The notes under the pieces: generated by a model | Seen by the model: only the letters and a program-made list of their open reading frames with translations | Database searches by the model: none | What the model was told of the DNA's origin: nothing | Source: Vibrio sp. SS-MA-C1-2 | GTDB taxonomy: Bacteria > Pseudomonadota > Gammaproteobacteria > Enterobacterales > Vibrionaceae | Direction of reading: 5' to 3' | Length of the DNA stretch: 64,000 nt | Assembly (NCBI RefSeq): GCF_021513135.1 | Contig: NZ_CP090980.1 | Coordinates: 975,958 to 1,039,957 of the forward strand | Shown here: positions 38,859-48,612 of the stretch, piece after piece | Layout of the letters: each line of letters begins with the position of its first letter | Position numbering within the stretch: the first letter of the stretch is position 1 | Program-made: the position numbers and the translations under genes

Positions 38859-39248
38859 CTACTTGCGACCCCAAACAGTAACGACAGATGTGCCGCGACC
38901 ATCTTTTGCAGAGCGGTAATATAGCGTTACTTTTTTAATAGCACGTTTACCACCACGTAAATCCATTACACGACTTTCACCTTTTGGTGCGATTAACGCA
39001 CGAATAGGTAAGCTATCATGTGCGCCATTACTGTATTCAACAACAACTTTATTGATATGCACTGCGCTCTTACGAACGGTTAGTTTTAACTTGGTAAATC
39101 CACCTTTATACACAGTCACAGGAATAATATCCATGTCGCCATTCATTCTGACACTTTTGGTTCCTAATTGTTGCCACGTTGCTGCATAAGAGGTTGTACT
39201 AACTAATAAAACTGAAAATGCAAAAACAAGACTAATAATTTTTTTCAT
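38859..39248 (-). CDS. Exported conserved hypothetical protein (DUF2541-like)
   Basis: 129 residues from the ATG at 39248. A signal peptide KKIISLVFAFSVLLVSTTSYAA is followed by a beta-rich domain with the pattern WQQLGTKSVRMNGDMDIIPV and TVRKSAVHINKVVVEYSNG. Alternation of strand-length hydrophobic segments suggests a small jelly-roll-type fold. A DUF2541-like assignment is from weak resemblance and is not firm. The ORF continues upstream to 39275, but AGAGAATCTT before 39248 and the signal peptide fit the shorter start. Presumed periplasmic, function unknown. Confidence 0.65.
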   Translation of the reverse strand: MKKIISLVFAFSVLLVSTTSYAATWQQLGTKSVRMNGDMDIIPVTVYKGGFTKLKLTVRKSAVHINKVVVEYSNGAHDSLPIRALIAPKGESRVMDLRGGKRAIKKVTLYYRSAKDGRGTSVVTVWGRK

Positions 39249-39479
39249 AAGATTCTCTGATAGTGATAAACCCAAATGACTTCAATGAAGGTGGGTATAA
39301 AAAGTAATACTGAGATAGTAATTATAGTTAGATTTTAAGAGTTGAAAAATTAATTTGTCAACTCTGACAAAAATATGACCTTTGTTAATATTAGGTTCTG
39401 ACTTATAAGATCAATCGTAAAAAAAGAGTAGAAATGATACCTACTATTTTACATTAAACGTAAAATTAAATGACTTTCC

Positions 39480-40094
39480 TCATGGGTGAATTTGTCTAAA
39501 AGTGAGATTAATTCTAGGCCCTACTGATTTCTTGGTTTTTGCAACTGCGTGTTTCCATCTATGCTGTAACATCCCTGACATTAATATCAGATCATTGTGT
39601 TTTAGATCGAGCCTTAAGCTTTGAAATTGATTGTCATTATGCTTAACTAAAAAGCGTCTTGTTGCCCCCAAACTATAAGAGGCAATTGCAGGACAGGAAC
39701 CTAGAATTGATTCATCATCAGCATGGTAGCCAACACCATCCTCTCCATCTCGATAAAGGTTCAATAGCAAACTGTTATATTGGTAGCCCGTTATTTGTTC
39801 AATTTTCGTTTTTAACTGTAATAAAAGCGGGGAGAATGGTATCGCGGTTGTCAATTTTTGATAACCTTTATCTGCTTTAACACCAAAGTCACCATACCAA
39901 CAGGTTAATCTTGGCTGTTGGTGAGTTTGGTTAAATAAGGTAATGGATTCCTGTTGCCATTGGCTTTGATAATATAACTCTTGCCACAATTGATCCGTGA
40001 ATTCTGTAGATAAAACGTTCTCCCAACAGGTCACTCGACCTTCATTATTGAGTAACTTTAATGGTTGATCACCAAAATCTAAAGGGAGTAGCAT
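39480..40094 (-). CDS. alkB: AlkB-like Fe(II)/2-oxoglutarate dioxygenase
   Basis: 204 residues. The iron-binding HxD is at His124-Asp126 (GYHADDE), with His182 (QHRWKHAV) as the third ligand; RINLTFRQ at the end is the 2-oxoglutarate/Arg motif. AlkB enzymes remove methyl groups from damaged DNA or RNA bases by oxidation. The protein is a little shorter than E. coli AlkB and more like the short bacterial AlkB homologues. It is monocistronic, and no ada or repair gene is adjacent. The substrate, DNA or RNA, cannot be told from sequence. Confidence 0.85.
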   Translation of the reverse strand: MLLPLDFGDQPLKLLNNEGRVTCWENVLSTEFTDQLWQELYYQSQWQQESITLFNQTHQQPRLTCWYGDFGVKADKGYQKLTTAIPFSPLLLQLKTKIEQITGYQYNSLLLNLYRDGEDGVGYHADDESILGSCPAIASYSLGATRRFLVKHNDNQFQSLRLDLKHNDLILMSGMLQHRWKHAVAKTKKSVGPRINLTFRQIHP

Positions 40095-40478
40095 AATTAA
40101 AGCCTATAAAATGAAGATGAGGCTTAGATGATAACGGAAATTGATTATTCAAGCTATGAGTGGATAGTCAGTTAAAATGATATTTATTTCATTATTAACG
40201 TTAGGGCGCGTCTTTTTCTTTATGAAGGTATCCACCTCAATAACCATTTTTAATATAAGGCCTTTTTGAGTTCTTAACCCTTATTTAAATAAGGATAATT
40301 AACAATTTACCCTTTATTTTAATATGGTTTATATTTTAATGTTAATAAATATACCTCTTTAGTGTTAGTTGGGTGCATAAATAAATAATCCTCAATTTGA
40401 TCTATCCTATTTTAATTAATTTCTTATTAAATAATTACTTAAAGAAAGAAAGAAAATTAAACACCAGAATTGAAATAT

Positions 40479-40492
40479 ATGATTTAGATCAA
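40479..40492 (+). promoter_or_regulatory. FNR-like box, upstream of nirB
   Basis: atgatttagatcaa matches 9 of the 10 fixed bases of TTGATnnnnATCAA. It lies 26 bases upstream of a second, perfect copy. Confidence 0.55.
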
Positions 40493-40504
40493 CAAAGATA
40501 AAGA

Positions 40505-40518
40505 TTGATTTGGATCAA
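40505..40518 (+). promoter_or_regulatory. Perfect FNR box, upstream of nirB
   Basis: ttgatttggatcaa matches TTGATnnnnATCAA at all ten fixed positions, 94 bases before the nirB ATG. The pair of boxes argues for anaerobic activation. The rest of 40095-40470 is AT-rich, with a short GAAA tandem run at about 40440-40455, and no gene. Confidence 0.75.
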
Positions 40519-40612
40519 TATTACAATATGAACCTAAATCTATAATCCGCGTAATTTCTTTTTAACATTTCTTTTTCTTTTTTATTTTTATTTCAAATTA
40601 ATTGGGCACCCT

Positions 40613-43174
40613 ATGAGTAAAACAAACATTGTAATTGTCGGCAATGGTATGGTTGGACACCGTTATGTTGAAGAACTCGTTGAAAAAACAGGTTTAGATA
40701 ACTTCAATATTACTATCTTCTGTGAAGAACCACGAATCGCTTATGATCGTGTTCATTTATCATCATATTTTTCACACCACACTGCAGATGAACTTTCTTT
40801 AGTTAAAGAGAATTTCTACCAAAAGCATGGTGTTGAAGTTCTGTTAAAAGAGCGTGCAATTAACATTGACCGTGAAAAACAAATTGTTTATTCAAACTCA
40901 GGGCGCGAAGTGAGTTACGACACGTTAATTATGGCAACGGGGTCTTATCCTTGGATTCCGCCAATTAAAGGTCGTGAGTCTCAAGACTGTTTTGTATATC
41001 GTACAATTGAAGATCTAAAAGCCATTGAAGCGACAGCAAAACGCAGTAAAAGTGGTGTTGTTATCGGTGGTGGTCTTCTTGGTTTAGAAGCCGCTGGTGC
41101 ATTAAAAGCATTGGGTGTTGATACTCACGTTATTGAGTTTGCCCCTGTACTGATGGCTGAACAGCTAGATGCTCAAGGCGGTGCTCAACTTCGCGCTAAA
41201 ATTGAAAAACTTGGTGTGCAAGTTCACACAAGTAAAAGTGCGCAAGAGATTACTGCAAATGGTGAAACTGCTCGCAACAAGATCAGTTTCCAAGATGGTA
41301 CATCGTTGGATGTTGACTTTATCGTTTTCTCAACAGGTATTCGTCCACAAGATAAACTAGCCCGCCAAGCAGGTTTAGGTATTGCGCCTCGTGGCGGCAT
41401 TGAAGTGAATGATTATTGTCAAACTACCGATCAAAATATTTACGCTGTTGGTGAATGTGCCGCTTGGGAACACAAGTGCTATGGCTTAGTGGCTCCGGGT
41501 TACAAAATGGCACAGGTTGCTGTTAGTCATATTACTGGTGGTGATGCGAAGTTTGCCGGTGCAGACATGAGTGCAAAACTAAAACTACTGGGTGTTAAAG
41601 TCGGTAGTATTGGTGATGCGCACGGTCGTACACCGGGATCTAAAAGCTTTGTTTACCAAAACGATGAGCAAGAAGTTTATAAGCGCATTATTGTTTCAGA
41701 AGATGGTAAGAAGCTACTCGGTGCTGTTCTTGTTGGTGACACCTCTGATTATGGCAACTTGTTACAGTTAGAGTTAAATGCAATTGAACTTCCTGAACAC
41801 CCAGATACACTAATTCTTCCTGCTCATGCGGGTGGTGATAAGCCAGCAATGGGTGCAGACTCTTTGCCTGATACCGCAGTAATTTGTTCTTGCTTTGATG
41901 TGACTAAAGGAAAGATTGCGAGTGCAATTGCTGACGGACACACAACGCTAGCAAGTATTAAAGAAGTGACTGGTGCAGGTACAGGTTGTGGTGGTTGTTT
42001 GCCGCTTGTGACTCAAGTACTCAATGCAGAACTTGCGAAATCTGGCTTAGAAGTGAATCATTCGCTTTGTGAGCACTTTGCTTATTCTCGTCAAGAGCTA
42101 TTACACCTGATTCGTATCGAGAAAATCAAAAACTTTGAAGATCTTCTGAAAAAGTATGGTACAGGTTATGGTTGTGAAATTTGTAAGCCAACGGTGGCAT
42201 CAATTTTAGCATCTTGCTGGGGTGAGCATATTCTTAGCGATAATACCGTTAAGCTACAAGACTCAAATGATAGTTACTTAGGTAATATCCAGCGTGATGG
42301 TACTTATTCTGTTATTCCTCGTATGGCGGGTGGTGAAGTAACACCTGCAGGTCTATTAGCGCTTGCTGAAATTGCGCGTGACTTCTCGCTGTATACTAAA
42401 GTGACAGGTGCTCAACGTATCGGTCTATTTGGTGTTCAGAAAGGTGATCTGCCAATCGTATGGACTCGTTTAATTGATGCGGGCTTTGAGACTGGTCAAG
42501 CATACGGTAAATCATTACGTATGGTGAAAACCTGTCTAGGTAGCAGCTGGTGTCGTTTTGGTGTTCAAGATTCATCTTCATTAGGCGCGATTCTTGAAAA
42601 CCGTTATAAAGGTATTCGTTCACCACACAAAATGAAGTTTGGTGTATCAGGCTGTACCCGTGAATGTTCTGAAGCACAAGGTAAAGATTTAGGTATTATC
42701 GCTACGGATAGTGGCTGGAACATGTATGTTGGTGGCAATGGCGGTATGACCCCTCGTCACGGTGATCTATTTGCGAGTGATTTAGATCAAGAGACACTAA
42801 TTAAATATATTGACCGTTACCTGATGTTCTATATCCGTACCGCTGACAAACTACAGCGTACATCAGTATGGCTTGAAAGCTTATCAGGTGGTGTTGATTA
42901 CCTACGTGAAGTTGTGATTAATGACAAACTGGGTATCAATGATCAATTAGAACATGATATCGAAGAACTGATCAGCAACTATAGTTGTGAATGGAAAGAT
43001 ACCATTAACGATTCAGAGAAACTTAAACGTTTCCCTAACTTCATCAACTGTGATGAAAATGATCCAAGTGTTGCTTTTGAAGCGGTTCGTGACCAACATC
43101 AACCAGCACTTATCACCCCAAGCCAAGAGAAAAGAACTGGCGATATCTTACACGTTGAATTAGGAGACGCATAA
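40613..43174 (+). CDS. nirB: NADH-dependent nitrite reductase large subunit
   Basis: 853 residues, the normal length for NirB. FAD motif IVGNGMVGHRYVEEL at the N-terminus, second nucleotide motif GGGLLGLEAA at about 150, a BFD-type 2Fe-2S region with CSCFDVTKGKI and GTGCGGC around 420-460, then the sirohaem/4Fe-4S signature KTCLGSSWCRFG and FGVSGCTRECSEA near 640-690. It reduces nitrite to ammonium in the cytoplasm with NADH, in detoxifying product from Nap. It is coupled to nirD by a one-base stop/start overlap. Confidence 0.95.
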   Translation: MSKTNIVIVGNGMVGHRYVEELVEKTGLDNFNITIFCEEPRIAYDRVHLSSYFSHHTADELSLVKENFYQKHGVEVLLKERAINIDREKQIVYSNSGREVSYDTLIMATGSYPWIPPIKGRESQDCFVYRTIEDLKAIEATAKRSKSGVVIGGGLLGLEAAGALKALGVDTHVIEFAPVLMAEQLDAQGGAQLRAKIEKLGVQVHTSKSAQEITANGETARNKISFQDGTSLDVDFIVFSTGIRPQDKLARQAGLGIAPRGGIEVNDYCQTTDQNIYAVGECAAWEHKCYGLVAPGYKMAQVAVSHITGGDAKFAGADMSAKLKLLGVKVGSIGDAHGRTPGSKSFVYQNDEQEVYKRIIVSEDGKKLLGAVLVGDTSDYGNLLQLELNAIELPEHPDTLILPAHAGGDKPAMGADSLPDTAVICSCFDVTKGKIASAIADGHTTLASIKEVTGAGTGCGGCLPLVTQVLNAELAKSGLEVNHSLCEHFAYSRQELLHLIRIEKIKNFEDLLKKYGTGYGCEICKPTVASILASCWGEHILSDNTVKLQDSNDSYLGNIQRDGTYSVIPRMAGGEVTPAGLLALAEIARDFSLYTKVTGAQRIGLFGVQKGDLPIVWTRLIDAGFETGQAYGKSLRMVKTCLGSSWCRFGVQDSSSLGAILENRYKGIRSPHKMKFGVSGCTRECSEAQGKDLGIIATDSGWNMYVGGNGGMTPRHGDLFASDLDQETLIKYIDRYLMFYIRTADKLQRTSVWLESLSGGVDYLREVVINDKLGINDQLEHDIEELISNYSCEWKDTINDSEKLKRFPNFINCDENDPSVAFEAVRDQHQPALITPSQEKRTGDILHVELGDA

Positions 43175-43503
43175 TGAGTGCATGGACTAAAGTTTGTCAG
43201 CTAGATGACATTATCCCAGGTTTGGCGGTTTGTGCTCTGATTGAAGGTAAGCAAGTCGCTATCTTCCGTCCAAATAGTGACGATGCACTATTCGCTATCG
43301 ATAACTGTGACCCGTTCTCAGGCGCAAACGTATTATCTCGTGGCCTTATTTGTGAACATAAAGATGATTTATGGGTAGCAAGCCCATTGAAGAAGCAACG
43401 TTTTCGTCTAACCGATGGACTGTGTTATGAAGACCAAAATAAAAGCGTAGCAAGTTATCCGATTCGTGTTGTTGATAATAACGTTGAAGTGAGTATCGCT
43501 TAG
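43174..43503 (+). CDS. nirD: Nitrite reductase small subunit
   Basis: 109 residues, a Rieske-fold small subunit. The iron-sulfur ligands of true Rieske proteins are not present, as is usual for NirD of this type, which has a structural or assembly role. The ATG overlaps the nirB stop. Its conserved CDPFSGANVLSRGL and YPIRVVDNNVEV match NirD. Confidence 0.9.
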   Translation: MSAWTKVCQLDDIIPGLAVCALIEGKQVAIFRPNSDDALFAIDNCDPFSGANVLSRGLICEHKDDLWVASPLKKQRFRLTDGLCYEDQNKSVASYPIRVVDNNVEVSIA

Positions 43504-43661
43504 TAAAAAATATTTTAAAGTAATCGCTAGTTTGAGAATAGCTGATTCCTCATTCACGATATTAATGATGTGACGCCCAATCACATAAATATGTATCGTG
43601 GGTGAGTTAGAAGCTAAGACAGATTACTGACAAAGTGATACAAAGTTAAAGAAGAGCTAAT

Positions 43662-43710
43662 GGCCGCTACCTTTTCTAGAAATAGATAAGTAGCCGTCGT
43701 TGGCTTTTTT
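43662..43710 (+). terminator. Possible terminator after nirD
   Basis: gctac pairs with gtagc with less perfect outer pairing, followed by ggctttttt. It lies 160 bases after nirD and before the SUMT gene. The hairpin is imperfect. Confidence 0.35.
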
Positions 43711-43792
43711 ATTATCTAAAATATAAGAATTGACACTATAGTTAAGATTGAGAATAAAAATATAATTAAAATTGCAGTGAATAGAGTGTTTA

Positions 43793-44560
43793 ATGACGAA
43801 TTCAAAAAAAGAAAAAACAGAAGAAAATAGCCACTATGGAATGATCTCATTAGTTGGAGCTGGGCCCGGTGATCCCGAATTATTAACGCTTAAAGCTTAT
43901 CGTTTAATTCAGAATGCTGATGTTATCTTCTATGACCGTCTCGTTTCTGAACCGATCATGGCGATGGCAAATTCGGAAGCGGAATTAATCTATGTTGGGA
44001 AAAAAAGGGATCAACACTGCGTTCCCCAAGACCAAATCAATCTGTCTTTAATTGAGTGGGCTAAAACGGGGGTTGATGTCGTGCGTTTAAAAGGTGGTGA
44101 TCCTTTCATCTTTGGTCGTGGCGGTGAAGAGTTAGAAGAGATTGTTGAAGAGGGAATTAGTTATCAAGTTGTCCCAGGCGTCACCGCGGCTTCTGGGTGT
44201 GCTTCTTACTCTGGAATACCTTTAACGCATCGAGATTACGCACAAAGTGTTCAGTTTGTCACTGGTCATCTCAAGCGAGATGGTGAAGAGTTAGATTGGT
44301 CATCATTGGCAAGAGTGAACCATACATTAGTCTTTTATATGGGGTTAACTCAGTGCGAAGAGATTGTTGCTAATTTAATGAGTCATGGATTACCAGAAAC
44401 GACATCTTGCGCCATTGTAGAAAAAGGAACAACCCCAGAGCAAAGAGTATTAACTTGTCAGCTTGTTGATTTAGTCAAAACCTCATTTCAGGTGGAGAGT
44501 CCGTCACTCATCATTGTTGGTCGAGTGACAGAACTGCATCATAAGCTAAAGTGGCGTTAA
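43793..44560 (+). CDS. cobA: Uroporphyrinogen-III C-methyltransferase (SUMT)
   Basis: 255 residues. SAM methyltransferase of the tetrapyrrole family: [15 protein letters not shown] at the start, then [38 protein letters not shown]. It converts uroporphyrinogen III to precorrin-2, on the way to sirohaem, the cofactor that NirB uses. Close linkage to nirBD, common in Vibrio, fits that role. A CysG-type dehydrogenase/chelatase part is absent, so another enzyme completes sirohaem. Confidence 0.9.
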   Translation: MTNSKKEKTEENSHYGMISLVGAGPGDPELLTLKAYRLIQNADVIFYDRLVSEPIMAMANSEAELIYVGKKRDQHCVPQDQINLSLIEWAKTGVDVVRLKGGDPFIFGRGGEELEEIVEEGISYQVVPGVTAASGCASYSGIPLTHRDYAQSVQFVTGHLKRDGEELDWSSLARVNHTLVFYMGLTQCEEIVANLMSHGLPETTSCAIVEKGTTPEQRVLTCQLVDLVKTSFQVESPSLIIVGRVTELHHKLKWR

Positions 44561-44609
44561 AGGTGACTGCTTACTGAAGTTACTTTATTGGGGTTAGCGC
44601 TGTAACGGC

Positions 44610-44651
44610 TGTGATTTTTCGCCTACTAGAACTCCCATTCTTCTAGGTATA
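44610..44651 (+). repeat. ERIC-like right-end remnant
   Basis: Only the right arm (cgcctactagaactcccatt, tctaggtata) remains. Confidence 0.45.
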
Positions 44652-44674
44652 AGCAGTGGTAGGTATCAACAAGA

Positions 44675-45364
44675 TTAATTATTTAATTCGGTAGCAACGT
44701 GTTTGATAAATGCATACCCATCATTGGCCGCACGTTGATTATCCTTTTTCTTGAGATCTTTTAACGTTAATACACTGTGATTATTATCTAAGACCCCATT
44801 GCCATTATAGACAGCGACTCGTTCTGCAATTAATTGATCAGTTTCACTGTCGACAAGTTTCAATACAGCAAAGAGTCGTACACTTTCATCTCTAAATCCC
44901 GCCGCTTCTCCTACAAGGCCTATTAATGCACCTACCGGAATAATCTCAGTGGGTTTCATATTCTCTCCATGCGTATTGGCTTTAGCTATTGTCACCACTA
45001 ATTTTGCAACATCCTGTCCTTTTTTCTGTACAACAGGCATTGTCGTTGACTCTACCTGAGCGGTGAGTGAAAGATTGACTTGATTTGTTAATTCTAACAA
45101 CACGTTATCTGGTATACGGTTAGTTTGAATATTCGCGCTATCTAATATGACAGGGGCAATCATTAACTTCTCATATTGATTATGTTTTGCCGCTGGAGAG
45201 ATCCATTCTAATCCATGATTGCCTTTATCATAGTTCATCGGTTGTAATTGCAAGTCTTGTTTATCAACCATGGCCATTTCATCTTTAGTTGGCATCTTAC
45301 TTGCACACCCAAATAAAAATAATACTGTTACGATTACAATGTGTTTTTGAAGAAAGATTCTCAT
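44675..45364 (-). CDS. DUF3313-family lipoprotein
   Basis: 229 residues. The N-terminus has a hydrophobic segment and the lipobox LFGC, so it is a lipoprotein. The body carries the DUF3313 pattern: WISPAAKHNQYEKLMIAPVI, LLELTNQVNLSLTAQV and VVTIAKANTHGENMKPTEIIPVG. These are widespread small periplasmic lipoproteins of unknown function. It is followed by ERIC-like remnants and is not linked to neighbours by spacing. Confidence 0.8.
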   Translation of the reverse strand: MRIFLQKHIVIVTVLFLFGCASKMPTKDEMAMVDKQDLQLQPMNYDKGNHGLEWISPAAKHNQYEKLMIAPVILDSANIQTNRIPDNVLLELTNQVNLSLTAQVESTTMPVVQKKGQDVAKLVVTIAKANTHGENMKPTEIIPVGALIGLVGEAAGFRDESVRLFAVLKLVDSETDQLIAERVAVYNGNGVLDNNHSVLTLKDLKKKDNQRAANDGYAFIKHVATELNN

Positions 45365-45437
45365 GATTTTAGATACTTACTGAAGTTAAAGAATAGTGGA
45401 GTTCCATCAGGGTTAGCTTGAACGTTAAATAGAAAGC

Positions 45438-45564
45438 ATATTCCGTTTTCTTATTTGACGTTGCTAGGTTGTTGGCTGCGTTAGCTCCAATCATATAGAA
45501 CACCTATGATTATAGAGCCTCATTCTCTTGAAGCCTACGAATAACACCAATGACTCTGGGCATA
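45438..45564 (+). repeat. ERIC-like element, diverged
   Basis: About 127 bp with tatttgacgttgctaggttg and the tccaatcatatagaacacc centre, ending in accaatgactctgggcata. Confidence 0.7.
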
Positions 45565-45777
45565 GACTTATCAACAACCGATGACTTAAATCGTCCATTT
45601 AAGTCAAAATATTATATAACGTAGGTGATATATTAACCATGTTGATATTTGGATATCATATTTTCAAATTTGATGGTGTTGATGTGGCGTTCTTGAGCTG
45701 GCAATTGGCTAGCCAGTCCGATTATTTTAGGTAGGGTTTTAATAAAAGAGAGGAGTTAGTATTGTGTTAATGCTGAC

Positions 45778-45856
45778 TATCTCCATCTTACTTGAAGTTG
45801 CTAAGTTGTTGACTACATTCGTTCGCCTACTAGCAACTCCCGTTAATTTAAGTCTG
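45778..45856 (+). repeat. ERIC-like element with internal deletion
   Basis: Arms remain (tacttgaagttgctaagttg, cgcctactagcaactccc), with a deleted centre. A further right-end scrap may lie at about 45690-45735. The gap 45565-45775 has no gene. Confidence 0.55.
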
Positions 45857-45875
45857 AATTAACTTTGATAGGGCT

Positions 45876-46514
45876 TTAGCTTGTTAATGTTTCGCCATAT
45901 CGCTCTAGATAGAGGATCGTGACTTCTGTCCGCGAGGAGACATTCAGTTTTTTAAAAAGGCTCTTCAGATGAACTTTGACCGTCGCTTCAGAGATGAATA
46001 GATTAGTCGCAATATCTCGATTACGGTATCCTTTTGAGACTTCTTTTAATATTTGTGCTTCTCTTTCTGTTAGTTGATTAAAGGGATCATTTTCATCATT
46101 CAAGCTATCTAAAATATTTAAGACTTTAGCGCTATATCCTTTCTGGCCAGCAAGAACTTGACGAATAATGGCTAATAGCTCATCAAGCTCAGTATCCTTA
46201 AGGATATAACCATCCGCACCGGCTTTAAATAGAGTTTCAATATCAATGGCACTATCTGAAACGGTCAAGATGACAACCTTAGCTGATGAGTTATCAACTT
46301 GTAATGCTTTTAAGGTATCTAAGCCTGACATACCTTCCATATTAAGATCTAATAAAATAAGGTCTGGTTGTAGGATTTTTGCTTGAGCAATCGCTTCAGC
46401 CCCATTACTAATATCGGCAATGACATCAAAATCTTCTTCAAAACTAAGTAGCTGGTGGATCCCTTTACGCATTAAAGGGTGATCGTCAACAAGCATTATT
46501 TGATGTTTTTTCAC
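45876..46514 (-). CDS. narP: Nitrate/nitrite response regulator NarP
   Basis: 212 residues from a GTG at 46514. Receiver domain IMLVDDHPLMRKGIHQLL, phosphoacceptor in PDLILLDLNMEGMSG, then the LuxR-type HTH LTEREAQILKEVSKGYRNRDIATNLF. It activates nap and other nitrate/nitrite genes on phosphorylation by NarQ. The GTG has GAGG five bases before it and falls 19 bases after the narQ stop; the longer ATG frame from 46574 would overlap narQ and lacks a ribosome site. The length matches E. coli NarP. Confidence 0.9.
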   Translation of the reverse strand: MKKHQIMLVDDHPLMRKGIHQLLSFEEDFDVIADISNGAEAIAQAKILQPDLILLDLNMEGMSGLDTLKALQVDNSSAKVVILTVSDSAIDIETLFKAGADGYILKDTELDELLAIIRQVLAGQKGYSAKVLNILDSLNDENDPFNQLTEREAQILKEVSKGYRNRDIATNLFISEATVKVHLKSLFKKLNVSSRTEVTILYLERYGETLTS

Positions 46515-46533
46515 ATAAACCTCGGAGCTGTTA

Positions 46534-48234
46534 TTATTTTTTAAAAGAAACTGATACTTTACTTCCATTGCCAACAGAAGATTGGATCGTTAAATGACTG
46601 TCTAAACGAGAAGCACGCTCTTTCATAATAGACAGACCAAAATGCCCATCTTTTAAGATATTTTGATCAAAGCCAATCCCGTTATCTTCGATGGTAACCA
46701 TTATTGTATCATCATTTTCATTGCAATTAATTGAGATGTGATTCGGTTTTGCGTGTTTTATTGCATTGATGACCGCTTCTCTAATTAATTGTATTAAATG
46801 GACTTGTTGATTACTAGATAGATCAATGGTATTAATTTGATTGTTTAATGTGATTATAGCCTGACTCTGTTTTTGCAATAGGGTAACGACTTCAGTAAGA
46901 GCATCACTAAAATTCCCCTCTTTAAGCGATAATCTAAAGGTTGTGATCAATTCTCTTAATTGTGCATAAGCGGTATTCAAACCGGTTGCGAGCTCTTCCA
47001 TGCAAGTATCACGCTGCTTAGCTACTTTTTCACTGGGTTCCATCGACATGGTGCGTTTTAAAATAGAGCTTTGAATTTTTAAATATGAGAGGGATTGTGC
47101 TAAAGAGTCATGAAGTTCTCTCGCTATCGTGGCGCGCTCTTCCATAATGAGAACATGATCAGATTGTTTTTGCACATGGATAAAATAGATTGATTTAGTG
47201 AAAATATCACGAATATTGGTCATAAATTCACGTTGTTGATCTGTTAGATCATCGACAGGTTGCCAATAAAGGTGTCCGTGTAGATTACCTTCGACCTCTA
47301 ACGGAATTACCTTTATATTTTCTTCATCCAGTTTGCCGGATAGGAAGTGACGTGTTTGACCTTCTCTATCATTAATTTCCAGCTCAATACCTTGTAACCA
47401 AGTTAACTCTTGTAAATAGGATAAAACTAACTCAAATTCGACTTTACCTACCTTGGTCGAGGAGAGAGCTTGAGATGAGCGGTATAAGGTATTAATTAAC
47501 TCATTTGCTTCCCTTAGGCTTTGATTCTTTTTATGTACGGTGAGTTCTAATCCTTTGTAGACGCGCTCTAATTCTGATGCCATTTTATTAAACGTACCAT
47601 TTAAAACGCCGAGTTCAGAAAGTTCATTTTCATTTAATCGAATAGAAAAATTACGATTATGGATCTGTTCACTGGCTAACATTAATTCTTTCAGCGGTGC
47701 AATAATTCGTCGTCTTAAAAGATAAATAATATAAATGGAGATGAATAAGATACTTCCGAGGCCAAGACTTCCTAAATAAGCAAGTTGATTTAATGTGGTG
47801 ACGGAATATCTTTCTAAACTATTAACAAAAGTATCAATTTGATTAACAAAGTGGGGGACTTGATTAATAAAAGGGTTTGGTTGATTAATATCTATTTGAG
47901 GCTTTAATTTTTTCCACTTAACAATGATTGCATTATATTCATTTTTTACATGGTCTGGCACCCACCATTCATTGAGTCCTTTCATTGCTGGAGAATATAA
48001 GGAATCTTCAAAGTGACGAATATGCTGATTTATTTTATCTGGGTTTTGAGTAAGCTCTAATCCTAGACGATAGCTTTGCATTCTCATTGATCCTGAGACA
48101 TTAATCACTTTTCCATCATCTAAAATTAATGCAAATGAGATAAAAGAAAAGCTCGTTGTCACAACGGCTAAGAGCAAAATAGCTAATAAACTGGAGGCTA
48201 TTTTAGCGGTAACGGAATGCATTGTTTTTTTCAT
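46534..48234 (-). CDS. narQ: Nitrate/nitrite sensor histidine kinase NarQ
   Basis: 566 residues. Two membrane segments (about 10-33 and 145-165) flank a periplasmic P-box-type ligand sensor beginning VINVSGSMRMQSYRLG. HAMP (RIIAPLKELMLASEQI), a GAF-like region and HisKA_3 with phospho-His in RELHDSLAQSLSYLKIQ follow, then the HATPase N/G motifs (EDNGIGFD). It senses nitrate and nitrite and phosphorylates NarP. It is divergent from the nap operon, as in many Vibrio. Confidence 0.9.
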   Translation of the reverse strand: MKKTMHSVTAKIASSLLAILLLAVVTTSFSFISFALILDDGKVINVSGSMRMQSYRLGLELTQNPDKINQHIRHFEDSLYSPAMKGLNEWWVPDHVKNEYNAIIVKWKKLKPQIDINQPNPFINQVPHFVNQIDTFVNSLERYSVTTLNQLAYLGSLGLGSILFISIYIIYLLRRRIIAPLKELMLASEQIHNRNFSIRLNENELSELGVLNGTFNKMASELERVYKGLELTVHKKNQSLREANELINTLYRSSQALSSTKVGKVEFELVLSYLQELTWLQGIELEINDREGQTRHFLSGKLDEENIKVIPLEVEGNLHGHLYWQPVDDLTDQQREFMTNIRDIFTKSIYFIHVQKQSDHVLIMEERATIARELHDSLAQSLSYLKIQSSILKRTMSMEPSEKVAKQRDTCMEELATGLNTAYAQLRELITTFRLSLKEGNFSDALTEVVTLLQKQSQAIITLNNQINTIDLSSNQQVHLIQLIREAVINAIKHAKPNHISINCNENDDTIMVTIEDNGIGFDQNILKDGHFGLSIMKERASRLDSHLTIQSSVGNGSKVSVSFKK

Positions 48235-48612
48235 TATGTAACCAATAAGTGGAATTCGAAGTCGGTATTAAAACTGAAATCTAAGTTAATGACAATATTT
48301 ATTGATCTAGAACAATTTTAATCTTGTTTAACCCTTTTGGATTATATCAGTTAAAAAAGAGAAACTTATAATATTGTTATTCTATTTATTAGAAATAATA
48401 AAGTTTAAATTGATGGCTAATAGAGTAAGTTATTCACATAAATAAATGATTGACAAGATGATGAGATAACAAGTTCTGTGGTTATGGGTAACAAGTTTTT
48501 AACCTTTTGGTTGCTTTTTACTTAATTCGTTCATTTCTGAATATCATGATCGAAATAAATAATAATAAAATTAGAACAAACTTAGTTTAACTCAATGTGA
48601 TTAGAGTGAAGT
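48235..48612. promoter_or_regulatory. Divergent narQ / napF promoter region with FNR-like and NarP-like motifs
   Basis: 378 AT-rich bases. ttgatctagaacaa (48302-48315) matches nine of ten FNR consensus bases on the narQ side. atgggta (48484-48490) is a NarP-type heptamer (TACCCAT on the other strand) on the napF side. No second heptamer at the 7-2-7 spacing is visible. Confidence 0.45.

Noticed and set aside
46515..46574. Longer NarP start
   Set aside because: The extra residues have no family likeness and overlap narQ; the GTG at 46514 has a GAGG ribosome site.
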